The notes under the pieces: model-generated
What the model was told of the DNA's origin: nothing
Seen by the model: only the letters and a program-made list of their open reading frames with translations
The model's database searches: none
Source of the DNA: JAKEGN01 sp964465665
GTDB taxonomy: Bacteria; Pseudomonadota; Gammaproteobacteria; Steroidobacterales; Woeseiaceae
DNA length: 11,462 nucleotides
Assembly: GCA_964465665.1 (NCBI GenBank)
Contig: CAYXKM010000223.1
Coordinates: forward strand, 1-11,462
Direction: 5' to 3'
Program-made: the position numbers and the translations under genes
Shown: in pieces, positions 1-6,997 of the stretch
Position numbering within the stretch: position 1 is the first letter of the stretch
How the letters are laid out: every line of letters begins with the position of its first letter

Positions 1-843
<843 letters not shown>

Positions 844-859
844 TGTTGTCGGGAAGTGG

Positions 860-895
860 AGCGCGGATTATTTCACAAATCGCGAAGCGAGGCAG
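860..895 (-). promoter_or_regulatory. Possible recA promoter with extended -10
   Basis: On the minus strand the 101-bp gap before recA holds AATAAT at 872-867. It differs from the consensus -10 at one position and is preceded by TG one base upstream, so it looks like an extended -10 element. The hexamer 17 bp upstream (CTGCCT, 895-890) is a poor -35. Transcription would start near 860, leaving a short leader before the ATG at 843. No CTGT-N8-ACAG LexA box is visible in the gap. This is a pattern call only. Confidence 0.35.
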
Positions 896-944
896 GCCGC
901 TGCTGACGCCAAATCGGGGCTTTCTGTGAAGAATCGCGCCGAAG

Positions 945-1454
945 CTATTGTTTCAGCGGATGGTACTGGACGCCACCGCGTACCGACACCGTTTCCACCA
1001 GCGTGAAGTCACTGCATTGCAGCTCGACGGCCCGCGCCAGGCGCTGTGTCGTGAACGGCTTGCAGCGCCGCGCGATGGTGATATGCGGCCGGTACGCGTG
1101 CTCCTCCGGGGGTACGCGGAACGGCTCTGCCGCCTCGCGTATGTGGCCGACCAGCCGCTGCAATTCATCCGGCACGACGGCGGTCTCCAGGCAGGCGATT
1201 TTCGGCCTGGGCCAGAAGCCTGCGCGGTCGAAACGCAGACGAAAGGGCTCGATACGGATATCCGCGACGGAAGCCTGGAGTGACGCAAGGTCGCTATCGG
1301 GAAACTGGCCGACGAATACCAGGGTCACGTGCCAGTTGCGGCGTTCGACGAAGTCCCCCTCGATGCCGCTCAGCACAGGTCGTACTGTATTGCGCAGGGC
1401 ATCGCGCTGCCGGTCCGTCAGCCAGATGGCAAAAAACAGCCGCCGGCTATCCAT
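945..1454 (-). CDS. thpR: RNA 2',3'-cyclic phosphodiesterase (2H family, formerly 2'-5' RNA ligase)
   Basis: The 169-residue product belongs to the 2H phosphoesterase family. Members open 2',3'-cyclic phosphates on RNA to 2'-phosphomonoesters, and ThpR was first described as a 2'-5' RNA ligase acting on tRNA halves. Both signature motifs are present: HVTL at residues 42-45 and HITI at 124-127, which supply the two catalytic histidines and the Ser/Thr partners. The flanking LFFAIWL and ending GGVQYHPL are typical of the family, and the length is normal. The ATG at 1454 is the only sensible start. No Shine-Dalgarno is visible before it, because the upstream bases are part of a palindromic repeat. 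It lies 85 bp after pncC and 101 bp before recA on the same strand. The link to recA is positional only. Confidence 0.93.
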   Translation of the reverse strand: MDSRRLFFAIWLTDRQRDALRNTVRPVLSGIEGDFVERRNWHVTLVFVGQFPDSDLASLQASVADIRIEPFRLRFDRAGFWPRPKIACLETAVVPDELQRLVGHIREAAEPFRVPPEEHAYRPHITIARRCKPFTTQRLARAVELQCSDFTLVETVSVRGGVQYHPLKQ

Positions 1455-1460
1455 GACGGG

Positions 1461-1483
1461 AAAATGGGTTCAGACCCCGATTT
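1461..1483. repeat. REP-like imperfect palindrome, copy 1
   Basis: This 23-base unit has an A/T-flanked imperfect palindrome of the type TGGG(T/G)TC-A-GACCCC, with the core at 1465-1479. The right half (GACCCC) is intact and the left half is degenerate. It lies 7-29 bp upstream of the thpR ATG, where the ribosome-binding site should be. A related copy in opposite orientation is at 1520-1541. Palindromes of this GGGGTCWGACCCC type are, to my recollection, common intergenic repeats in gammaproteobacteria. The assignment to a REP family is inference. Confidence 0.6.
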
Positions 1484-1519
1484 AAAGCGCAATTTTCAGA
1501 CATCGACACGTCCGTAGGT

Positions 1520-1541
1520 AAATTGGAGTCTGACCCCGTTT
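1520..1541. repeat. REP-like imperfect palindrome, copy 2, inverted to copy 1
   Basis: This copy reads GGAGTC-T-GACCCC between A/T-rich flanks. Read on the minus strand it gives GGGGTCAGACTCC, so its centre (TCAGA against TCTGA) shows that it is inverted relative to copy 1 at 1461-1483. Its end overlaps the TAA stop codon of pncC (1540-1542). The tetranucleotide GTAG lies six bases before it at 1514-1517. GTAG at the foot of a hairpin is a known REP feature, though one short match can be chance. Confidence 0.6.
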
Positions 1542-2040
1542 ATGAAAGCAGTTCGCGCAGGCCCTGCAGTGCAACGACCACGGTTTTTTCCCGTACTGCA
1601 CGCCGGTCGCCGTCGAAATTGTGAAGTTTTGTCTGCACGCGGGTCTTGCCCTTGCACCTCTCGGCAAAGGCAAGCCACACCGTGCCGACCGGTTTTTCCG
1701 CGCTGCCGCCGTCGGGCCCGGCTACGCCGCTCACTGCGACGGCCAGGTCGGCGCCACTGAGGCGTATCAAGCCTTCGGCCATCTCCCTTACCGTTACCTC
1801 GCTCACCGCGCCGAATTGCTCGAGAGTCTGTGCAGACACACCGAGCAGTGACTCCTTGGCGCCATTGCTGTAACTGACGATGCCATACGCGAAACAGAGT
1901 GAAGCACCCGGCACGTCGGTAATGCATTTGGCAATCCAGCCGCCGGTACAGGACTCCGCCGCGGCAACGCAGCGACCGGCGTCGATCAGCTCCCGCACCA
2001 GCGCCCGTGACAGCTCGTCCATGGCATCACTGTCGGTCAT
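1540..2040 (-). CDS. pncC: Nicotinamide-nucleotide amidase (NMN deamidase)
   Basis: PncC hydrolyses nicotinamide mononucleotide to nicotinate mononucleotide and ammonia, recycling the NMN released by NAD-dependent DNA ligase. The 166-residue protein is the stand-alone CinA C-terminal domain with no N-terminal molybdopterin-binding-like domain. Family signatures are AESCTGGW near the N-terminus with the conserved serine, the YSNGAKESLLGV segment, GAVSE, and SGVAGPDGGSAEKPVGTVW. The chosen ATG at 2040 gives MTDSDAMDEL, which parallels the N-terminus of the E. coli enzyme (MTDSELM). An ATG at 2055 would add five residues and one at 2022 would remove six. The start lies inside the last codons of the upstream glycosyltransferase gene (14-bp overlap), suggesting translational coupling. 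The stop codon is embedded in a palindromic repeat. Confidence 0.93.
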   Translation of the reverse strand: MTDSDAMDELSRALVRELIDAGRCVAAAESCTGGWIAKCITDVPGASLCFAYGIVSYSNGAKESLLGVSAQTLEQFGAVSEVTVREMAEGLIRLSGADLAVAVSGVAGPDGGSAEKPVGTVWLAFAERCKGKTRVQTKLHNFDGDRRAVREKTVVVALQGLRELLS

Positions 2041-3118
2041 GCAGCACCGTCTCATAGGCTTCGATGTACTGATCTACCATGATGTCAACCGAGAATTCCT
2101 TTTGCATGCGAACGCGTCCGCTGGCGCCCAATCGAAGACGTAGTGCAGTATCGTCGATCAACCGTGCAATTGCAGCTGCCAGGGCTTCGCTGTCTTCGGA
2201 CGGCACCAACAGACCCGTTTCCTCGTGCTGCACCGTTTCGCGCGCGCCCGCAACATCGAACGCAATCACCGGCAGGCCGGCCGACGATGCCTTGAGCATG
2301 GCGACTCCCAGCCCTTCGCGTATCGCCGGATGAACCAGCAAGTCGAAACTCGCCAGATAACTGTCGAGATCCGCACGGTAGCCGGCGAAATGCACCATAT
2401 CGTGCAAGCCGAGCGCTGCGCTCAGACGTCGCAAGGTGTCTTCCAGTACGCCGTTGCCGAAAACTTCGAGATGCAGCATCGGATAACGGCTTTTGAGTGC
2501 CGCGAGAGCTTCGAGCAGGTAGCGATGGCCTTTGCGCGGAATGAGTTGCGCGACGACGGCAATAGCGAAAGCGTGAGGATCGATGCCGAACTCGTCCCTG
2601 AGCAAATCCCGGTCGCATTCGATCTGCATCTGTTCGGTGTCTACTGCGCTGCGGATCACTGAAATTCGCTCGTCACTGACACCGGCCTGTCGAAGGACCG
2701 CGGCTATGTTCTCCGAAATCGCCACGACCCTGGCGAAGCGCCGGTAACGCAGCGCAGACATCATTGCCGGTTCCGTGTTGTCCACCCGGCGCGACACAAC
2801 CGCCGGCACCCCGACCATTGCCGCTGCCTGGCCTCCGAGAAAATCGGCTCCGCGCCGGCTGTGGCAGTGAACAATATCGGGGGTCTCGCGATTGAGCACG
2901 CGGCGCAAACGCCAGACGAACGCCAGGTCGAGTTCGCCGGCGCAGGGCAGCGACGTCACCCTTATGCCTGCGCCGGCCGCGACCGCCTCGATAGACGAAT
3001 GTCTCGTGCATACCAGGAGATTGTCGATTCCCCGCGCTTCAAGACCCTGGATCAGCCAGATAACCTGTTGAGCTCCGCCATAAAAATGACGCCCGGTCTC
3101 GACATGGACGATTTTCAT
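2027..3118 (-). CDS. GT4-family glycosyltransferase
   Basis: The 363-residue product is a GT-B fold glycosyltransferase of family GT4, which transfers a sugar from an activated donor, often to lipopolysaccharide, exopolysaccharide or a lipid carrier. Donor and acceptor cannot be read from the sequence. The N-terminal domain starts MKIVHVETGRHFYGGAQQV with the glycine-rich loop (GGAQQ, 14-18) and has DIVHCHSRRGAD near 81-92. The C-terminal domain has VAQLIPRKGHRYLLEAL (about 189-205), VHFAGYRADL, and REGLGVAMLKASSAGLPVIA (267-286), followed by GARETV and GLLVPSED. In the EX7E motif the first Glu is E268 but the second position is Lys (K276). No signal peptide or membrane segment is seen, so it is likely cytoplasmic or membrane-associated. 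I chose the ATG at 3118 because the homologous region starts there; one at 3172 (MLAFGAS) is possible. It overlaps pncC and is divergent from mutS. Confidence 0.88.
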   Translation of the reverse strand: MKIVHVETGRHFYGGAQQVIWLIQGLEARGIDNLLVCTRHSSIEAVAAGAGIRVTSLPCAGELDLAFVWRLRRVLNRETPDIVHCHSRRGADFLGGQAAAMVGVPAVVSRRVDNTEPAMMSALRYRRFARVVAISENIAAVLRQAGVSDERISVIRSAVDTEQMQIECDRDLLRDEFGIDPHAFAIAVVAQLIPRKGHRYLLEALAALKSRYPMLHLEVFGNGVLEDTLRRLSAALGLHDMVHFAGYRADLDSYLASFDLLVHPAIREGLGVAMLKASSAGLPVIAFDVAGARETVQHEETGLLVPSEDSEALAAAIARLIDDTALRLRLGASGRVRMQKEFSVDIMVDQYIEAYETVLHDRQ

Positions 3119-3208
3119 CTGCGGCTGGCGATTCCCGGTGGCATCGACTTGGGATGCACCAAAGGCTAGCATGTTGGGCCCGCTTTTCCAGTGCAACCAA
3201 CAAATCCA

Positions 3209-5773
3209 ATGAACGCCGACACCGGGTCGATCCACACACCGATGATGAAGCAGTACCTGCGCATCAAGCGCGAGTACCCGGACATGCTGCTGTTCTATCG
3301 CATGGGCGATTTTTATGAACTGTTCTTCGATGACGCAAGACGGGCGGCGGCCATACTCGACATCACACTGACGTCCCGCGGCAAAGCAGCAGGCCAGGCA
3401 ATACCCATGGCCGGCGTACCCTATCATGCCGCCGAGGCCTATCTCGCGAGGCTCGTGCGTAAGGGCGAATCGGTCGCCATCTGCGAACAGATCGGCGATC
3501 CGGCGCAGGCGAAAGGCCCGGTCGACCGGCAAGTCGTTCGCATAGTCACGCCGGGCACGCTGACCGACGAGGCATTGTTACCGGAATCGCGAGATAACCT
3601 GGTTGCTGCGATCTACAACGACGGTCGGCAAACCGGCCTCGCCTGGATGGACCTGGCCGGCGGCCGTTTCCGCCTCACCGAGGTCCAATCAGCGGACGCG
3701 CTCGCCGGCGAGATCGAGCGGCTGCGGCCTGCGGAAATCGTCACCAGTGATGACCAGCCGCGCCCGGAACGAATTCGCGACGAGATCCGCGTGAGCTCTC
3801 GTCCGCCGTGGCATTTCGACCTGGACAGTGCGACCCGGCTCCTGTGCGCACAGTTTCGTACTCGTGACCTTTCCGGATTCGGCTGCGATGACATGCCGCT
3901 CGGAGTCGCCGCGGCCGGCGCGCTGCTGCAGTACGTCAATGACACACAGAAAACGTCCTTGCCGCATTTGCAGGCCATCTCGGTTGAAAAACGCGAGGAC
4001 GCCATCGTCATGGACGGCCCGACGCGACGCAATCTCGAACTCGAGCAAAGCCTGTCCGGTCATCATGAACACACCCTTGCCGGCGTCATGGACCGCTGCC
4101 GCACTCCGATGGGCAGCCGGCTGCTGCGTCGCTGGATCCAGCGCCCGTTGCGTGACCGAAACGTGCTACGGGCGCGCGGCCAGGCGATCGATACGCTGCT
4201 TGCATCCCGCATTACCCAATCGCTTCAGGATGCGTTGCGCGGCGTCGGCGACATCGAGCGGATATTGTCACGCGTTGCACTCCGTTCCGCGCGACCGCGG
4301 GATCTGCGGCAGTTGCATTGTGCCCTGTCACAAGTGCCTGGCTTGCGGAACACGCTGCAGACCCTCGATTCGCCGCTTTTGCAGACGATGCGCGCGCAGA
4401 CCGGCGATCATCCGCGCCTTCGCGAGCTGCTGGGCAAAGCGATCGTCGACAATCCGCCGATGCTCATCCGCGATGGCGGCGTGATCGCCGGCGGATTCGA
4501 CGAGGAGCTTGACGAGCTGCGCAGCATCGCCACCAACGCAGACCGGTACCTGCTGGATCTCGAAGCGCGTGAGAAAGAACGAACCGGCATTGCAACGCTG
4601 AAACTCGGGTACAACCGGGTGCACGGTTATTACATCGAGATCAGCAAGGGCCAGGCAGGCAAGGCGCCTGACGATTACACGCGCCGACAGACACTGAAAA
4701 GCGCCGAGCGCTATATTACTCCCGAGTTGAAAGCATTCGAGGACAAGGTGCTAAGCGCTCGCGAACGTGCGCTGAATCGCGAGAAACAACTTTACGAGGA
4801 GCTGCTGGACAAGCTTGTCGCCGTGTTGCCGGAACTGCTCAGGACTTCGGCGGCGCTCGCCGAGCTCGACGTGCTCGCCTGCTTTGCCGAGCGCGCCACG
4901 GCACTCAATCTCAGCCGACCGGATTTTGTCGATGAGCCCTGTATCGAGATTCGCGGCGGTCGGCACCTCGTCGTCGAACAGGTCATCGATGCACCCTTCA
5001 TTGCCAACGATCTGCTGATGTCGGAGCGGCAGCGCCTCTTGGTCATCACCGGCCCGAATATGGGCGGCAAGTCGACCTACATGCGACAGGCCGCGCTGAT
5101 CACGATCCTCGCACACATCGGCAGTTACGTGCCGGCGGACAGCCTTCGTATCGGGCCGATCGATCGTATTTTCACCCGCATCGGCGCATCCGACGACCTG
5201 GCAGGCGGGCGTTCGACATTCATGGTGGAAATGACGGAAACAGCGACGATCCTGAACAATGCGACCGAACAGAGCCTTGTGCTGATGGACGAGATCGGCC
5301 GCGGAACCAGCACATTCGATGGCCTGTCTCTGGCTTGGGCTGCCGCGCATTACATGGGCGAGAAAGTCCGTGCGTTCACCTTGTTCGCCACGCACTACTT
5401 CGAGCTGACGGCGCTGTCTGCCGAAATTCCGGATTGCAGCAACGTGCACCTCGACGCCACCGAGCACAAAGGCCAGCTCGTGTTCCTGCACGCGGTGAAA
5501 CCGGGTCCCGCGAATCGCAGTTACGGCTTGCAGGTCGCCGCACTTGCGGGCGTACCGCCAGTGGTTGTTCGTCGGGCGAAATCCTATCTCGCGACGCTCG
5601 AAGCACAGCGCCACGGCAATCCCACCCAGGAATCACCGCAGGCGCAGCTGCCGTTTTCATCGGCGGCGGATGTCGAACCGGATCCGCTGCATGAAACGCT
5701 GGCTGGCATCGATCCGGATGCGCTGTCACCGAAGGAAGCCCTGGAAGTCTTGTATAAACTGAAGAAGCTTTGA
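3209..5773 (+). CDS. mutS: DNA mismatch repair protein MutS
   Basis: MutS recognises mispaired and short unpaired bases and recruits MutL in an ATP-dependent way. The 854-residue product spans the full protein. The mismatch-binding domain starts with HTPMMKQYL and carries the FxE motif GDFYELF (F35, E37). The connector, lever and clamp domains follow. The ATPase domain has Walker A GPNMGGKST at 615-623, Walker B and signature DEIGRGTSTFDG from D694, and FATHYFELT. The tail holds QAQLPF at 811-816, matching the beta-clamp-binding hexapeptide pattern and lying where E. coli MutS has its clamp motif, and it ends in the helical ALSPKEALEVLYKLKKL expected of the tetramerisation region. The ATG at 3209 places HTPMM as in E. 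coli. An in-frame GTG at 3191 would add six residues. Neither start has a clear Shine-Dalgarno. The gene is divergent from the glycosyltransferase and convergent with the hydrolase. Confidence 0.98.
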   Translation: MNADTGSIHTPMMKQYLRIKREYPDMLLFYRMGDFYELFFDDARRAAAILDITLTSRGKAAGQAIPMAGVPYHAAEAYLARLVRKGESVAICEQIGDPAQAKGPVDRQVVRIVTPGTLTDEALLPESRDNLVAAIYNDGRQTGLAWMDLAGGRFRLTEVQSADALAGEIERLRPAEIVTSDDQPRPERIRDEIRVSSRPPWHFDLDSATRLLCAQFRTRDLSGFGCDDMPLGVAAAGALLQYVNDTQKTSLPHLQAISVEKREDAIVMDGPTRRNLELEQSLSGHHEHTLAGVMDRCRTPMGSRLLRRWIQRPLRDRNVLRARGQAIDTLLASRITQSLQDALRGVGDIERILSRVALRSARPRDLRQLHCALSQVPGLRNTLQTLDSPLLQTMRAQTGDHPRLRELLGKAIVDNPPMLIRDGGVIAGGFDEELDELRSIATNADRYLLDLEAREKERTGIATLKLGYNRVHGYYIEISKGQAGKAPDDYTRRQTLKSAERYITPELKAFEDKVLSARERALNREKQLYEELLDKLVAVLPELLRTSAALAELDVLACFAERATALNLSRPDFVDEPCIEIRGGRHLVVEQVIDAPFIANDLLMSERQRLLVITGPNMGGKSTYMRQAALITILAHIGSYVPADSLRIGPIDRIFTRIGASDDLAGGRSTFMVEMTETATILNNATEQSLVLMDEIGRGTSTFDGLSLAWAAAHYMGEKVRAFTLFATHYFELTALSAEIPDCSNVHLDATEHKGQLVFLHAVKPGPANRSYGLQVAALAGVPPVVVRRAKSYLATLEAQRHGNPTQESPQAQLPFSSAADVEPDPLHETLAGIDPDALSPKEALEVLYKLKKL

Positions 5774-5788
5774 ATGGTCGCCCGAAAT

Positions 5789-5879
5789 GCAATTAGAGTG
5801 ACAGTAACCTTTATTCAATCCGACCAATTAAAGGTGCGGGCTTATTAAGTCGAATTAAGGTTACTGTCACTCTAACTGC
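5789..5879. repeat. 91-bp inverted-repeat element between mutS and the hydrolase gene
   Basis: The arms at 5789-5811 and 5857-5879 are inverted repeats matching at 22 of 23 positions, with an uninterrupted 19-bp core reading TTAGAGTGACAGTAACCTT on the left. Inside them pairing continues for four of the next five positions (TATTC against GAATT). The centre, about 35 bp, has no coding capacity. The element starts 16 bp after the mutS stop and ends 13 bp before the hydrolase stop, filling the gap between two convergent genes. In RNA it would fold into a long hairpin in either direction, so it may act as a bidirectional transcription barrier, although no U-tract follows. Its form fits a paired REP or small MITE-like sequence; that assignment is inference. 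Confidence 0.85.
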
Positions 5880-5892
5880 ACGGCGGCGGACA

Positions 5893-6537
5893 TCAATCCC
5901 TTAGGAACTCGCCATGCCGAAGAAAGACTGCGACCTGCTCTGCGACATTCTTCGACAGCACGAGTCCGCTGTGGTTGACCGCAATGCACACGTGGTCCTT
6001 CGCTCCTGGCAAGCGCGTTTCCACAACAGCGACTGTACCGTCGCTCGGGCCGTCGAATTTCGTCACCAGGCGCCCGAGGCCAGCCGCCACAGTGCCGGCG
6101 ATAACGCCGACCTCGTGTCGCTCGGTGACCCCACCCGCCCATACGCTTGCCGGGCTGCCGATGACCCCGTCGGCGACAGTCCTGCCGAGTATCGCCTGCC
6201 CCCAGTCATGCCGGCTGAGATCGATTGCCGCACGCGAGCCGCACAATGGGGATCCGATGCAGACGGCGCGATCGACCAGCACCTCCGGTCGCAGCGCGAG
6301 CATGCGCAATAACAGCACACCGCCGAGGCTGTGGCCGACAAGATGCACAGGATTGCCATTGCCTGTGTCCTTAACGTAGCGGGCCAGCAACTCGGCGTTC
6401 TCATCCAGCGTACCGCGTACTGACGGATAGCTGAACAGGTGGCCCTCGATTCCATGGTGCCTGGCAATATAACGCCGGATAAAGGCCATCTCGCTGCCCG
6501 GCATCCACATGCCATGCACGTAAACTGCGGCGGTCAT
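5893..6537 (-). CDS. Alpha/beta hydrolase, small lipase-like
   Basis: The 214-residue protein has the alpha/beta hydrolase fold and probably cleaves an ester; the substrate is unknown. The N-terminus AVYVHGMW gives the oxyanion-hole HG (H9-G10). The nucleophile elbow is GHSLGG at 68-73 with S70. The likely acid is D167 in FDGPSDGTVAVVET, and the likely base is H189 in NHSGL. This order and the DGTV segment resemble lipases of the PGAP1-like or class 2 triacylglycerol type. No signal peptide is seen, so it is predicted to be cytoplasmic. The ATG at 6537 overlaps the nudB stop codon as ATGA, indicating translational coupling. An upstream in-frame start at 6591 would add 18 residues inside nudB and lacks homology support. 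It is the last gene of the aspS operon, in a place where other gammaproteobacteria often have yebC and ruvC. Confidence 0.85.
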   Translation of the reverse strand: MTAAVYVHGMWMPGSEMAFIRRYIARHHGIEGHLFSYPSVRGTLDENAELLARYVKDTGNGNPVHLVGHSLGGVLLLRMLALRPEVLVDRAVCIGSPLCGSRAAIDLSRHDWGQAILGRTVADGVIGSPASVWAGGVTERHEVGVIAGTVAAGLGRLVTKFDGPSDGTVAVVETRLPGAKDHVCIAVNHSGLVLSKNVAEQVAVFLRHGEFLRD

Positions 6538-6983
6538 GACGACAGTTCGATACGCAACTGTTCCAGGGCCGCACGGTTGGTCCACGACCACACACGCAGG
6601 ATCGCCTCATCGATCGGGCACCAGGCGAATTCCGAATGCTCCGCGTCGTGCAGCCGTATGGGCACGGATCGGTCCAGCCGGTATCGCCACTCGAATTCGA
6701 CATTTTCGACAACGCCGGGGACATACCTGTCGCGCCAGCGCGGGTCGATGACGAACTGGCGGCTCGATCCGCTGAAACTCAGCACACCTTCGTCCGACAA
6801 TCCGGTTTCTTCGCGAAGCTCGCGCACCGCGGCATCGGCATGCCGTTCGCCCTCGGCCAGGCTGCCGGTGACGGATTGCCAGAAATCGAACGGCCGCGAG
6901 CGTCGCAACAGCAGCACCTCGCCGTCAGCGGTATAAACGACGATCAGGACTGAAACCGGTCTGCGAAACGTCGGCCGGTTCAT
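6534..6983 (-). CDS. nudB: Dihydroneopterin triphosphate diphosphatase (Nudix)
   Basis: NudB removes pyrophosphate from dihydroneopterin triphosphate, the second step of folate biosynthesis after GTP cyclohydrolase I. The 149-residue protein carries a complete Nudix box at 40-62: G40, E46, and REXXEE from R54 to E59, then TGL, which binds the catalytic metals. The N-terminus RRPVSVLIVVYTADGEVLLLRR, the FWQSVTGSL segment before the box, and VENVEFEWRY later are the features that separate NudB from other Nudix proteins. The ATG at 6983 is 14 bp after the aspS stop codon, and the stop overlaps the start of the hydrolase gene. Adjacency to aspS is the usual gammaproteobacterial arrangement and supports the name. 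Confidence 0.9.
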   Translation of the reverse strand: MNRPTFRRPVSVLIVVYTADGEVLLLRRSRPFDFWQSVTGSLAEGERHADAAVRELREETGLSDEGVLSFSGSSRQFVIDPRWRDRYVPGVVENVEFEWRYRLDRSVPIRLHDAEHSEFAWCPIDEAILRVWSWTNRAALEQLRIELSS

Positions 6984-6997
6984 CGAGAAAATCGCAG

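Noticed and set aside
3119..3208. Divergent promoters between the glycosyltransferase and mutS
   Set aside because: Hexamers such as TTGGGA and TTGCAC occur, but none has a matching -10 at acceptable spacing, so no promoter is called.
3119..3532. N-terminal extension of the glycosyltransferase to 501 residues
   Set aside because: It would run antisense through the start of mutS and encodes nothing like a GT4 N-terminus, which begins at MKIVHVETG (3118).
4751..5614. A 287-codon open frame on the minus strand inside mutS
   Set aside because: It is a shadow of the mutS ATPase-coding region. The mutS frame has intact Walker motifs and the reverse frame has no known motif.
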